From Physcomitrium patens (taxonomy: Eukaryota; Streptophyta; Bryopsida; Funariales; Funariaceae), in the NCBI RefSeq assembly GCF_000002425.4, contig NC_037262.1, positions 11,259,243 through 11,323,242 of the forward strand: a stretch of DNA of 64,000 nucleotides, written 5' to 3'. The translations under genes were made by a program, and so were the position numbers. This document shows positions 37,365 to 49,999 of the stretch, piece by piece (positions within the stretch are counted from its first letter, which is position 1; each line of letters opens with the position of its first letter). The notes beneath the pieces were generated by a model. It was not told where the DNA came from, searched no databases, and saw only the letters and a list, made by a program, of their open reading frames with translations.

Positions 37365-37763
37365 TTAGAAGAAAAGATTTTCGTGAGGAGAGATGGAAAA
37401 TGTAAAGTGATTTGCATTTTTCAGTGCGTTGTTGTGGCTACTATATTCACTAGGGCTGTGCGATTTATTAATATGCAATGCACATCCATCCTCGTCCTGC
37501 AGTAAATTTAAAACCCTTGTGCTTCCATTTCTATGTGAGAAATCAAACAAGAAACGATTGGCAGAATCGACCTGATTGCCGAGATCCTCTGTCATGGAAC
37601 TCCTTGTCAAGCTTGTGTGCACATATCTAAGTCGATCCCATTTTGTATACTTGAACAGTATACTTGAACAGGAACAAACACCAGACACCATTGCTAGAAG
37701 TGTAAATTCCAGATTGTTGCAGTAGGTTGTGCTTTGTTTTTGTAGTAGTGAGAAAGTCTTCAT
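37365..37763 (-). CDS. Hypothetical 132-codon ORF
   Basis: Open minus-strand frame starting MKTFSLLQKQSTTYCNN and ending HFTFSISPHENLFF. No signal peptide, membrane segment or known domain is evident. The only support is the balanced base composition and the length, so it may well be spurious or a single exon. Confidence 0.2.
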   Translation of the reverse strand: MKTFSLLQKQSTTYCNNLEFTLLAMVSGVCSCSSILFKYTKWDRLRYVHTSLTRSSMTEDLGNQVDSANRFLFDFSHRNGSTRVLNLLQDEDGCALHINKSHSPSEYSSHNNALKNANHFTFSISPHENLFF

Positions 37764-37831
37764 TCTGTAACACAGTGATCACATGTGAGCTTCAGGGACT
37801 TGTGACAGGGTCGTGACTCTTTTCGAAACGC

Positions 37832-37832
<1 letters not shown>

Positions 37833-37860
<28 letters not shown>
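37833..37860. repeat. 28-base poly(A) tract
   Basis: An uninterrupted A run after ACGCT. It could be a retroposed tail, but no flanking duplication was found. Confidence 0.85.
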
Positions 37861-37862
<2 letters not shown>

Positions 37863-38087
37863 ACATCACTGTGGTCCACACTCAGATTTCATGCTCTTGG
37901 GATTTGCATGTCGTCGTGCAAATTGTGACGCTGTTCAAGTGAGAGTTTAGCCGTTTTTTGTGGTCGCAATTTGGAAAGTTACAAACGTGTGGTTACCTGT
38001 CCATTTCTGTCTTGTGATGTTGCACTAAGATGTAGTCGTTTTAACTTCTGAAATCGAATTTGTAAACGATTCCATACTGTGTGTATT

Positions 38088-38089
<2 letters not shown>

Positions 38090-38124
<35 letters not shown>
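38090..38124. repeat. (AT)n microsatellite
   Basis: About 35 bp of AT dinucleotides. Confidence 0.9.
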
Positions 38125-38126
<2 letters not shown>

Positions 38127-38452
38127 TTGTAAATGATGCGAATGTGAATCCTGCAACATGGAAGCTTGCCACACAATACCAATATTGAAATCCCATCTCG
38201 AAGAGCTTCAAAACCTCCTCTATTCCTTACACTGATCAATTATCATTGCTACACAAGCCTACCGTACTGTGGAAACTTTGACTGATTCGTTGTAAAACCT
38301 CGAATTCGTATTATTAACAAGTATATCAGAATCATAATAAGTGTTCATTGTGGAGTGGTACCATGGAAGAGAGAAGATCTTCCACTAGAATATAAAAAAT
38401 ATATAACAAAAACAAAACAAAAAACAAAACAAAATGACGTATCAGCTTCTAG

Positions 38453-38480
38453 TGTCTGTCTGTCTGTCTGTCTGTCTGTC
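38453..38480. repeat. (GTCT)n microsatellite
   Basis: Seven GTCT units followed by TCTT-rich sequence. Confidence 0.9.
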
Positions 38481-38539
38481 AATCTTTCTTTCTTTCATTC
38501 TTTCTCGCTTTCTGTCACCATGAATCCCAGTCAACAATG

Positions 38540-38880
38540 CTGAAGCAAAGAACTTTATTCATCTATTCCAGCACAGAAACTGGCAGAGAGAGTACAGGCA
38601 AAACTGGTGCAAATCCAAGGGTCACTTGGCGACTCCATAATGCCCACGAAGAAGCTGCTCCAGCCTCTGCAAAACGGTACCAGGCTTCCTAATCCCCCTT
38701 TGAGGGAGAGGTTCACTGGGATGCTTCTGGATTTGGTCTTCCTTGACTGGGAGCAGCAAATCTGGGGCTGCGACAAAATAAGCAACTGGAGACTAAACAG
38801 AATGGGAGAGGAAATCCCCCCCCCCTTCATGAATTGTACCCCCACCCCTCCCCCAATTCATTTGTACCCAAGCACTGAAT
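38540..38880 (-). other. Possible 3' end of a minus-strand transcript
   Basis: Balanced composition with an open minus-strand frame 38845-38555 (96 codons, ending CAGIDE and a TGA). Immediately after the frame the minus strand carries AATAAAG, a plant-like poly(A) signal. No known domain. The overlapping plus-strand frame is probably a shadow, or the reverse. A run of nine C (38818-38826) lies inside. Confidence 0.3.
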
Positions 38881-41800
38881 GATGTCCCTTCATGCTCTTT
38901 AACTCTTTCTTCTTACTGCACTCCCTCTCTCCCTTTGTGGGTCCTGCCCCTCTGCACCAATTGGCCTCTTGGTATGGTAGTAAAAACAACTAACCCTAAA
39001 GAGAGAACCACACACTCATACCTAACTAACCCTAAAAAGAGAAACACACACATTCATACCCACTTTTTCCATCAATGGCCATTTCTTCATCCTTATCCAA
39101 CTTGGTTAACAAATATGAGAATTTAGAGTCTACTGTGCTCCAATGGTCTTTGCGAGTAAGAAACTGCTTGATGTGTAATGATTTGCAAATGTTCATGATT
39201 TTTTAGCATTGATTTGTTGGAAAATGATACAGAGGGTTTTGGTTTTTTGGTTTTGGTATTTTTTGAAGGATGTTGTCGTGGTGATGCTTGAATGAGGGCA
39301 GAGGATGTGTACTCATGTTGTGTCCTTCCACTGTGATTAATTTGGACTCTTCTTATCCAAATTTTGAATGGCCCTGTTTAGCAGAGTTCTTAGGAGTAAA
39401 TGATCTTTTGAAATTGGATATGCTATGCATGAGAATTTTGGAGCATTTACTTTGTGAGTCCACCAAAGCCTTGGGAGATTGAGTGGTGCTTCAGTTGACA
39501 ATGCAATAGCCCATGTTGGTGTAGGACTATCTTCCATGTGGAAAGTTTTAATTTCTCTTTTACTTTTTAGTTCTATTAGATTAAATAAGTTTTTGATATT
39601 ATATGATTTATATTATTAGGAGGTGGAAAATAATACACCAATATGTTGGTGTTTTCAATCCCAACCAATGAAATCTTGACTTTACTCAATCAAACACAGC
39701 ACAAATGCAACCTAGTTGTTTTGCAATCTAATAATTTAAAACAATGTTTTAGTGTAAAAACATATTCCTAAGGAAAGTGGAATGAGTTGAAAAACTCATT
39801 TTAAGCTTAAAATGTGGTTCAACTACATCCATTTAAAACACTCACATGTGAGTAGGACTTTGCGGCTTTGTGGTGAGAAGTGGGAGGGCTTTGGGACTAA
39901 TTAGCAAAGAGGGTCATGTCCAAGTTGCATGATGTTTGCATAATTTCAGTTGTGTTTTATTTTAATATTTTTGTAAGGCTGGTTGAGACGCAAACATTAT
40001 GCCAAGAATTGAACCAAAAATAAATTAATAAATCATCTCTCTCTCTCGCTCTCTTTTTATTTAAGATTAGTATTTCAATGATCAGGCAAATCACTTGTGG
40101 AGGATGAGGTTTCCCACGAGAAGGATGAATGACTCACATCCAAGTCCCCTTCCACGACCCCAAAGTTCTGACAGCTCCAGTTTCAAGGTGCATGCTGAAC
40201 CAGGTTCTCTGATAAGTACCAGAACTTCCTTACACACAGAGCTCAACAACAACCTACTGTTAGTTAGAAAAACATCTACTGAAATATTAATTTGAATCTT
40301 TTCTTTTCCTCTAACTGTAACCCAAATATGCATATTATTTTCTACATAATCATACAACATTTGGGAAACTAATTTCGTGACCTAGTTATAAAATCCTTCT
40401 TAATTTCCTCTTGTGACCTAACCCTAAACTGACTCATGGGGATAGACTCTTTGCCAGGTAACTTGCTGCCCACAGAAATAATCACAAACTTAAAACCCTA
40501 TGAATCAGGGTTAAGCTGGGTTAAGTTAACTAATCCTCTGCCAAAGTGAAGGTATGGGGGGCTGTGGCTCCACTGAGCTTGGCATAAACCCACCCTTTCA
40601 GTAAATGGTTGGCCCACTTGTGCATGTGCAGAATGATCAGCTGCCTGGGTAAGTACAATTTAACTGTACAATACAACGAGAGCACTTAAAGTGTGGGTTA
40701 ACTTTAATGCAGGGTTGTACTAATCCCACTAAATTGCCTACTTAGTGGGGCTGAGGGTTTTACAGCACTCGCTTCAAAGACGGCTTTCTTAAGTGGGTTA
40801 CCATGCCAGGCAATTGCACATGTCACTTCATCAGGCTTGGAGGCAGGCCTGGAGACACTTGGTCCATAACAAACAAACAAACAAACAAAAAATTAAGTAA
40901 GTAAGTAAAATAAATAAATAAAATTGGTCACTTCTGTTCTCTTTTTATATCCCTTTGTTCCCCTGATGATATTGATGCACATTGTGACCCATGTTTCTTT
41001 TGTCCAATTGAGGTCCATTCCTCACTGGCCACCTTGAAACCCATGTGGGCTAACAAGCATCTTGTGCTTGAACTTACCATGTTTCTCAGAAAATCTCTTG
41101 CTTAAAAACATTTGGTGATAGCACATGTTCTTATCTTGAAGAAATGGTCACCTTATCAAAGGATTTTATTTTTAATTTAATTTTCATTTTCATTTATTGG
41201 TGAAATCTTGTATAGTAATTATTTTCATGCTAGCATCTATCAAGGAAGATGTTGGATTTTTGCAGTTTGGAATTGAATTGACAACCTCTAAATATCAATG
41301 TGTCTTCCTTTGGTAATTCAAGATCATTGCAATTCTTTGTTTTTATAGTTTGAAAGGATCCAAAATGATGTCAATGTTTACAATTCTGTGCAGTTTTATT
41401 GCTTATTTGTGACCTACTTGTTCTTAAGCATGTCAAAACTGTTAGTGTTTTTAAAAGAAACTATGAATCCATACAATGCCCAGAATAAAGCTTTGTTCTA
41501 TAATAGAATATACTAATTTTAAGAAACTAAAATACATATAAAAATAATTCCTGCATTCATTATAAATATTTAAAGTGTACTTATTTATCTACATTTTTTT
41601 GTAAATGTTTTTAGCATTTTCCCTTTTTTAAAATTAAAATAAATCTTTGATATTTGCTGATGCATTTAATTCATTTTTATTTTATGTAACCATGAGATTT
41701 ATGACCTTGAAGCTCATTTTGGCTCTTTTTCTATGCCATAATTGCAAAAATAGTATTTTATCACACTAACCAAGCACAAAAGAAAAGAAACCTCACCTAC

Positions 41801-42789
41801 TTCATTTTTTTCATCACTTGAAGAGAATGAATTCAAACTTTCTCACATCAACCAGTTTTGTTTCAAATTTGATGTATGCATACCAACAAAACAATGTGAT
41901 CAAATTTAATATACAAACAATGTGATGAACTGTAAGCTTCTTACCACATGATTCATTCTATTTATACTATATGCAATCATAATTAATGATTACTGTACAC
42001 TGATTATGAACATGGGAACTATCCTTGGAAAGTTCATAGCATCTTACAGAGAAGTGTTTAATGTCCTAATTAATAAAAGAAATACATATAGTACTTGATT
42101 TATTGTTTCAAATATTAATTTTCTTTTCTTCTTACAGCTCATGAAAAGAAGCACAGGGTGAATATCTTATTTTGCTTTTAGAAACATACTCTTTCAAAAT
42201 CAAGGTTTAAAATGGTCATTTTTATATTTTATGGTATCTTCAAAATTGGGAAAAATAAAATTTCATCCAATTTTTGTAAAAAAAAAAGGAAATAAATATG
42301 ATAGCAACAAGATGGTTTAGGAATTTGGGTGCTGGCAAGTTAAATAATTATTAAATAGCTTTGTGGCAAATCATTGCAATAGACTGGATTTTTTTTGTAG
42401 TTGGTAATTTCTTAATGAAAAATGGATATATTATATATATTGTCAGAAAATTATGTGTGTTGATATGAATAGGTTCTTTAAGTAAGAAACATGATATCTC
42501 GGAGGGAATAAAAACAACAGATTTCAAGTTGTGTGTGTATATGTTTTTGAATTGATCATTCTGAATTTTTAACTTGAGATAATTTGAAGCAACACATGAA
42601 TTTGATGTGAAAAATATAGATAGAAAATTTTATTCTTTCACTGATGGAAAAAAAAAATTGAACTGTGATTGTTGCATCCAACATACATACATCCAGACAC
42701 ACTCAAAAATTAAACATTTGAAGTCTGTAATAATGACAAAGAGCACTATGCAAGGTTTAAAATGTTCGTATTACCATAGAGACACAATA

Positions 42790-42826
<37 letters not shown>

Positions 42827-42880
42827 ATACAGTATAAAGATCTCTGTAACAAGCAACATTGTGCTCTTATCTTCTTCTTC
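38881..42880. other. Spacer with small repeats, no recognised gene
   Basis: Holds two imperfect roughly 35-bp copies around 38990-39063 (AACCCTAAAGAGAGAA and AACCCTAAAAAGAGAA forms). It also has (CAAA)n at 40867-40890, (TAAG/TAAA)n at 40896-40923, and (AT)n at 42786-42822. Open frames are at most 89 codons and match nothing I recognise. Confidence 0.5.
42786..42822. repeat. (AT)n microsatellite
   Basis: AT dinucleotides with one GT interruption. Confidence 0.9.
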
Positions 42881-42895
42881 TTTTGTGTATGTATA

Positions 42896-42961
42896 CATTG
42901 TATAGTCCAAAATATGTTATAATTGCATGTTGAATTATAACATATTTTGGATTATACAATG
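42896..42961. repeat. Inverted repeat with 29-bp arms
   Basis: Arms 42896-42924 and 42933-42961 pair at 28 of 29 positions around an 8-base loop (GCATGTTG). Part of it, including the loop, recurs at 44304-44332 (29 bases in common). This fits a short MITE-like hairpin or a small-RNA foldback. Confidence 0.85.
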
Positions 42962-43400
42962 AATTTATATTAATTATTTGTGATCCAACTTCTGAGTTTT
43001 TATTGACTTGTTTGTGCCTACAAGAAATAGAAGTGTACAATGGCAGTAGAATAACATGCAAAATATCTTCAACAAGTTGGGATTTAAAATAGGTACAGAC
43101 TCCATTATGTAATCAACTTAAATTCATAATGTTAAAGTAATATGTTTTCATGATATATAATGCAAACAACTGCAAAAAGCAAAAGATTGTAGGTACTGAT
43201 AGTTGTTGATTAATAATTTTATTAAATGAGTATTAGACATGAGAATAGTATAAGATAGAAAAAATATTAGATTAAAATGTGATCCATAAAATTATCATCT
43301 ATTAATCATCGTTGAAAATAAAATTATCCTCATTATGTATATGTTTTAATAATTAATTATAATTTCTTACATCTTTGGCTTTGGTAATACCGTATTGTGT

Positions 43401-43401
43401 G

Positions 43402-43440
<39 letters not shown>
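43401..43440. repeat. (AT)n/(AC)n microsatellite
   Basis: TATA run with ACACAC at its right end. Confidence 0.85.
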
Positions 43441-43442
<2 letters not shown>

Positions 43443-44043
43443 TATTTTTAAAAGAATAATCTCATCTCTAATAATTTTATTCTTTAACATGATATCATTG
43501 CATTAAAGAGAAATGATCTAATTTAGTGAGTAATCATATGTTCTTGTGAAGAGTAATGATTTGAATAAGATGAAATACATATTAATATTGTTCTCTAGGT
43601 TTTTTTCTCCATATGTTCACTGCAATCCCTTTGTACCAAATGAGTCCTATCAGAGTTTAATCTTGTCCCATAATGTTTTCCATGTTTGAATGGGATTTAG
43701 ATGTATATAATTGTATACAAATTATCTCCTTCTTTTGCCTAATATACCCCTAGAGAACAATTCTCTCTCTCTCTCTTGTAGAGGTAAAACTTAAGGTTAT
43801 CCAAAGTGTCACAAAAGACAAGTAATATGCTTTTGTTGCACTGAATTTGTTGCCATTTCACCACCCTACATAGTGGCTTACACAAGGCACTATGTATCAT
43901 GTGAGTTCAAACCTATGTTGCTCATACAAGGATACACAAATTATTATAATAACAATAATAATAATCGTAATAATCATCATTCAATGGGCCTTGCCATGGT
44001 TGCAATCCAATCTTCAAATCTGATGAAGAATTTGGGTAACAGA

Positions 44044-44065
44044 TTTTTTTTTTTTTTTTTTTTTT
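44044..44065. repeat. Poly(T) tract
   Basis: About 22 consecutive T. Confidence 0.9.
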
Positions 44066-44303
44066 CTTAGTGCAGCCAACCTCAATTTCTTTGCACCTTT
44101 AATCTTCATTACCAACCAAATCCATTTGAACAATTAGTTTATTTTTTATATATATTTTCTAAGTACCCATATGTGTATGTATGTATATATATATATATAT
44201 ATATATATGAACCAAGATATAATGTTGTTGTTTCTCCATGATAAGCAGCAGCAGCCACCACTGCCACTAAAGTCAAATTGACCCCAAGTGAAAACCAAGA
44301 TTG

Positions 44304-44332
44304 AAATATGTTATAATTGCATGTTGAATTAT
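44304..44332. repeat. Second copy of the hairpin arm and loop
   Basis: Repeats 29 bases from the hairpin at 42896-42961 (part of the left arm, the loop and the start of the right arm), then duplicates ATGTTGAATT. The remaining right arm is absent. Confidence 0.75.
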
Positions 44333-45072
44333 GTTGAATTAATGGCTCTGCTACTTATTGTGCTGTTGCAAAGAGTTTGTGATCCTTGTTTGCATTCATC
44401 ACGTGGCTAATTTTATTTAGTTTTCTTTCAGAATTTGAGGAGGAAAAATGGATTAAAAAATACGGAAAGGTGTGTTGTAGCAGATACAAGACATAGACGA
44501 TTCAAATAAGTTTTTTGTTACTTTTGATTTGGTGGTAATGTTCAATTATGTTCTTTTGAATTTTTGAACTTAAAAATTGAACTTGGATTCCAAGATAAAT
44601 TTGGTGACAAACATCTGTAAACATTTTTTTCTTTGGAATAGCACTCCCTTTTTGTTTCTTTTGTTCTCTTCATTTAATAATTGGTTTAAAACAAAACATT
44701 TTAAGACATATTTAAGGTCTAGTTTTGACCATTTGTGTCATTTAATTGATTAGAATTTATTTTTTCCTAGTCCAATTCACATTTTAAAATTTTAATATTA
44801 ACTAAACATAAACTTGTGAATAAATAACTTCTATTATTCTGTGTACAGTATATCAGGAGGCTATTTCATTTCAATGGGTATTCATTGGTTGCAAATGTGC
44901 CATGGAGGAACACATTCATACAATTGAAACAACTCAACATATATACAAAACATTTAATTAAGTTTACACTATTGTGGTGACAATGAATTTTAGGTACCAC
45001 ACATTGAAAACCATTCATATTCCATCTAATTATAGTTAGATCCCATGAAAGTCAACAAACCCTCTCCTGGAC

Positions 45073-45112
45073 AATAACAACCAATTCATGTTAATAACAA
45101 CCAATTCATGTT
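45073..45112. repeat. Exact 20-bp tandem duplication
   Basis: The unit AATAACAACCAATTCATGTT occurs twice in direct succession. Confidence 0.9.
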
Positions 45113-45138
45113 TTAAATTGTTTCTCACTGCCAAATTT

Positions 45139-45186
45139 ACACACACACACACACACACATATATGTATGTATGTATGTATGTATGC
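45139..45186. repeat. (AC)n and (GTAT)n microsatellites
   Basis: AC dinucleotides (about 45139-45159) followed by GTAT units (45164-45184). Confidence 0.9.
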
Positions 45187-45449
45187 ATGTTTGTGAGACC
45201 AGGCAAGTAATTACCACTTTTCCAAGTTCAACAAACACAAATATCATTCCACAAGCAACCACCCAATTGCAGAAGTAGTAAAGTCAACCTAAGCAAGAGA
45301 GCACAAACCACAAGGCAACCTCCATGTCATATAGCCAGCCAAGTCACTAGACAAAAACAAAGATTTGTGGGCAAAAACAACATTGAGCTTTAGGAGCATT
45401 TTGGAGGGTGGAAGAGGCAACGGCAGCAATGTCCATCACATTTTCCATT

Positions 45450-46660
45450 ATGGTTTAGTTAAACTCATGAAGAAGAAGTAGAAGAAGAAGGGTGTGGTGA
45501 CTTTGGGGACCAGTGGCTCAGGCAAGAAGAAGACCAGCCAAAGCATGAAATGATCCCACAGCCAGTGCTTCCAACTTGGGTCACAGAGATGTGTCCACAG
45601 TATCTCCTCTTACAAAGTCGGCCATTACAGGAATACAGTAGACGTATGGTGGCTGTGTAATAGAGCTCTTTCCCTGTACAGCGCAGCGACAAAAAGCCAA
45701 AGACTTCAGACTGACGACTCTCCCACATGAACGAGATTTAGTAAGCCAACTGACAGCACCCGCTTGTCTTTAGCGGAAGTGGAGAAATACGTCTAAATCG
45801 TTTCATACGCGGCGTGTATCGATGGAACCACGTAGATCGTATTAGATCACTGAGAGGTGCGTTGGAGTTCAAGTTTCTGATCCTGCGTGGAATCTGAAAC
45901 AGAAAGCCACTAGAATCAAACTGTTCTTGTATCTGCAAAAAAAATCACTTTTTCCTTACTTGGGTCATTTGTTTTTTTCTCTCTCTCTCTCTCTTTTGTA
46001 GACATCACGTATTTTGTACATCATGCGGTGGTATTTGAGCCTAGAGCACTATAAGTAGGAAGCCCCCTGACGATCAAACTTACCAGTGCTGGCGTCATGG
46101 GTCCATTTCCCAACGTGGGAGTGGAGAACCTTCCGCCGGAGAATCTTGCAAGCCCTAGTTTTGCCATCCATGAATCTATTGGCCCACTGGTACACCGTCA
46201 TGGTTATAGTAAATGAGGTGCTCAGGCTGTGTGGGCAGGTTATCTGGGAGTGGAAGGATGAACACTCAGCTTGCCAGTGTCCTGAGAGTTTTGCCAGTCG
46301 CGAGATCTCCGACTTGGATGACCGCAAAAATCTCACACCGCAGGGGCGAAGTTTGTCTCATCTCACACCGCTGGACTCCAAGGATCTGTATTTTACCAGG
46401 TTATGGACGACTGGGTTTTGCCGATTTCTCAATTTTTTCTGAGACCTGCGTTTAAACTGGAACATTGCCCAGATGATTTCAGGCTGCTGTGTGTCTGTGA
46501 GTGTGTGTATTGGCTGAACGTGGAAATTTCCTGCCAGGATAACTGTGTTGTGGATTAGCAGTCACTCCAATTTGGCACCTGGTAAATCAAGTTCAGGACC
46601 GAAATCCCTGCCAAATTTTAACCGAAAAAATCAGGTATTGCCAGATCTGACTGTCATAAA
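45450..46660 (-). other. Gene-like island, possible spliced minus-strand transcript
   Basis: Balanced composition with minus-strand frames 46336-46049 (95 codons), 45938-45738 (66) and 45728-45465 (87, Ser-rich end). A consensus donor (CTG/GTAAGT, at 46083) and acceptor (TTTTTTTTGCAG, at 45933) could join the first two. However, the joined frame meets a stop within six codons, so coding is doubtful. No known domain; a non-coding RNA or UTR is as likely. A (GA)n run follows at 46671-46686. Confidence 0.3.
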
Positions 46661-47753
46661 ATTTTCTTCGGAGAGAGAGAGAGAGAGTGTGTGCTAGAGC
46701 GTTATTCAATTGATGTGAGCCTGTGTATGTCCTCTTTCACCCTTCAAGTTTATGCTCACTGGAATGGAATTCTTCCCTATGGAGCTATATTATAAAGGGG
46801 TAGTGAATTTTGTATTGATAGGCTTTCGCCTACTATCATCAATGAAAGGAAAATTTTGGCAACCTCATTTAAAGTTTAGTTGAATCAGATTCAACGAATG
46901 TATAATAAATGGATTAGTTGGACACAGTTTTACCAGAATTAATATTCCATTCTTTTCAATGCACCTTAATAAAATAAATGATAATTACAGGTGGGAAATA
47001 ACTCTAATAGTCCCCACTTATTAGCACTTGAATTGGGAAATATAATTACCGCAAATGAAGTCTGTAAAAAGAGAACAAACATGACCATTTAGTGATAATT
47101 CCCTGACCAGAGGTTGGCCTCTAATCATAATTTAGTGATGTAGTTTATTCTGTAAAATATCCTTTTTCTTTGAAGTAACTTGCTTTAAAATTCACAATAC
47201 AACTTATATAAACTCCATCCTGTTTTGGAGGTTACTGTGGTTTAAGATCTAGCATCCACATTGAAAAGGTGACCCTAGAAATCATTGCAAGCACTTGAAA
47301 TTACTGTCATACACATACACCTGTAACATCATATGGTTCTTCAGAGAGATAATCAATTTCTTACATTTATTTATTTATTATTAGTATTACTATCATCCTC
47401 TGGGAATAAATATTGATGAGAATCAATCTTAGAATATGTCTCCAAAGTAACATTCATTTACAATGTAGCACTACACAAATTCACCCCCAGAGAGATTGAA
47501 ATGTCTTCATTTTTAATGCTATAATAGTGGACCCTAACCTTGGTATGCAGAGTTATAACTTGGTGTAAAAAGTGTTTCAAAATCACCCACTAAATTTCAA
47601 AAGATGAATATAAAAAATTAAACTATAAAGGCTAGGTTTCATTCTTATATCTTCATCCGGTCTCATGTACTGGATTGCTGGAGATCAAATTGCCTGAGCC
47701 TTGCAGTTACCAGGTTCACATTATTGTTTTTTGGCACCTTCCTCTGAAGACAG

Positions 47754-48155
47754 TTACATTTGAGACCAGGGGCAGAAATAATTAAAGAGAAGAAAGGCAC
47801 GGTTGCTAATTGCCTGACTAGCTAAAGCACACAGCCTGACATGGGAACAAGCATGATCTGCAGGCAACTGTGTAATGCTTGGGAAACTGGACAAATCAGG
47901 CAAGACCAGCAACCACCAACAATGCAAAGCAAATCCCCTGTTGCAAAAAAAAGGCTGTAGAAAACAAAGTAGGTAGCTGAGAGTATATGCTTTCAAGGGC
48001 ATGAAACTAAGAGTAGGAACAGCAGCTGTTACCCACAAGGAGAAACAGTACCACTTGCCTACATAGTCACTGTGGCCCCCTTCCTCCAGAGTAAAGCAAT
48101 GAGAAAAAACTGGGTTCATTGGACGTCTGGTATGCTTCCTTGAATAAGCAGGCAT
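47754..48155 (-). CDS. Hypothetical 133-codon ORF
   Basis: Open minus-strand frame from MPAYSRKH to LFNYFCPWSQM, rich in Leu, Phe, Cys and His. Not recognised, and no supporting splice or promoter signals were seen. Probably chance or part of a non-coding transcript. Confidence 0.15.
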   Translation of the reverse strand: MPAYSRKHTRRPMNPVFSHCFTLEEGGHSDYVGKWYCFSLWVTAAVPTLSFMPLKAYTLSYLLCFLQPFFCNRGFALHCWWLLVLPDLSSFPSITQLPADHACSHVRLCALASQAISNRAFLLFNYFCPWSQM

Positions 48156-49547
48156 GGGAGAGGAGCAAAAGGAGGTTTAGAGGCCATTAAAGCAGATGGG
48201 GTGCTGCCTGCATCTTTTGTCTATTCATGGGAACAAGAGTATCTTTTTCTTGGCTAAGGAGTGCAGGATTCTCCACTCTAACCAAAGATGGGATGGGAAA
48301 ATACAAAGCCTCTCAGCCTGATGGTTTTTTTTGGCAATGACTTCCATGCTGAGTCATTACATGTTGAATTTACAGTTACCCTGGTTACATTACCCTGGTT
48401 TATGCTGGTGGTTGCCAAAGATGGGTCTTGGTTAAGAATGTCCAGCACAAAACCAAGATTTAATTTAATGTAAATGTTCCTTTACCTTCAATGCCTACAA
48501 GAGAAGAACTTACTTTAGATTGTTTTAGGTCATATCAGGACATCCCAATGGTGGGGCCAATGTAGCCATGTGGGCATGGGGGTTGCAGAATATGTTGCAA
48601 GAGTTATTGAAAGAGTTGGATAAGTTCAGGTACATGTGATTGTATGATGAAAGTCACTCTCTTGTGAAGGAGGCTTTTTGATTTTTAGCCATGCTAACAT
48701 AATGCAACCAAACATGCTAGTTCAAGCCCATACTCCCACAACAAAAAGGTATTTTATGTTTGATAGCTTAACAAATGACACCACAGTTTCCTTGGTTACA
48801 GGAGCATTCTGCGGTCATATGCTCTCTTTGACATGGAGTTGTTACTTGACCAAGGATTCCTTGACAAAGGGATCTGGTTTTTTAGAAAGACATTGACTAC
48901 TGGGGCAAACTTGTAACTAGTTTAATTCAGATACATTTGGAGTGCATGTGCATGTGTCCAAGAGGGTAGAAACACATTTGAAGTTGCCAAGTCACTTAAT
49001 TATTGTTGATTATTTTTGGTTAATCCAAGATTTAAGTTGGGGTAATTTTTTTGCTTGATTAGACATGTCCATGTATTGCATCACCAAAAGTAGTATCTTG
49101 GATTTGTGAGTTCCATACTGCCATTCTTATTGAATTATTAATCACTGAAATAATTTGATTGAATTCAAACTCCATAGAATGGCATTATATATAAATATAT
49201 GTGATTTTATGTATGAAAATGAATACACATAGTCTCAAATGCTCAAACTCAACCATAAACACATGATGTTCAATTACTGTTTTCAATATATAATTAAATG
49301 CATACTACTGTCTAAAATGATGTATCAATATGCCTCTAATATTAGATTTGCAAATAATACTTTAATACCCTCTAATGAAAATTAAACTTTACTTATTTCT
49401 TATATTTTATTCAACATAAGTTACGTTAAAGAAAAAAATGAGATGAATTCAAACACTACATGGTTCATTCATCCCAGATTTTTTTTTGAATTTTATCTCT
49501 TAACATAACATAAAATAAAATAAAATGAAACTCTGATTACCACTTAA

Positions 49548-49580
49548 TACATACATACATACATACATACATACATACAT
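49548..49580. repeat. (ATAC)n microsatellite
   Basis: About eight ATAC units. Confidence 0.9.
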
Positions 49581-49999
49581 CTATATACATGTATACATGC
49601 ACCCAAAGGGTCTTCAAGGGATGGTCAATAACCATCAGGAGGCAGAATGCCACCTGTTAGGAATGAAATTCTAATGATGATGAGCTTGGGCAGTACAAAC
49701 TCCACAGCACACTTCAAAACATCAACCTCTTAGCCCCCCTCTACGAAGTAGTACCCTAGCCTAAGCAGAGAGCCTAGTGTATCGTCAGTATCAGGTAGAA
49801 GCCCTTCTGCACTCTATCATTCTACCATCACCCCACTGCCCAGATAGTATTTAGAAACTGCAGCCAGCTTTCTGATTCCTATGTATCTAGAAGGTGATCT
49901 CAAGGCTCGTCACTCATTGTGACTGAGAGAAGACCAGAAGCTCCCAAGTGGAAACTTATAGTGTATTCTAGCGAGAGTCTCTGCACAACCACTGCATAC

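Larger units (their letters stand above)
36801..38089. other. Gene-like island without a recognised gene
   Basis: From about 36850 the composition becomes balanced, unlike the AT-rich DNA before it. The longest open frames are minus-strand 37763-37365 (132 codons) and 37060-36824 (78 codons). Neither resembles a family I know, and neither has splice sites I could confirm. A 28-base A run (37833-37860) follows. This could be an untranslated region, a decayed gene or a non-coding transcript. Confidence 0.4.
46687..49999. other. Spacer without recognised genes
   Basis: Mixed composition. A more balanced stretch at 47650-48400 contains a 133-codon minus-strand frame (48155-47754, start MPAYSRKHTRRPMNPV) with two hydrophobic patches but no known family. 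The rest is AT-rich with an (ATAC)n microsatellite at 49548-49580. Confidence 0.45.

Noticed and set aside
37801..37880. Poly(A) run as proof of a processed retrocopy
   Set aside because: No intronless gene copy upstream and no flanking duplication visible.
45465..45728. Cys-containing 87-codon ORF as a secreted cysteine-rich peptide
   Set aside because: No N-terminal signal peptide and irregular cysteine spacing.
49548..49580. Regular short repeats as a CRISPR-like array
   Set aside because: Simple ATAC microsatellite without spacers in a eukaryotic genome.
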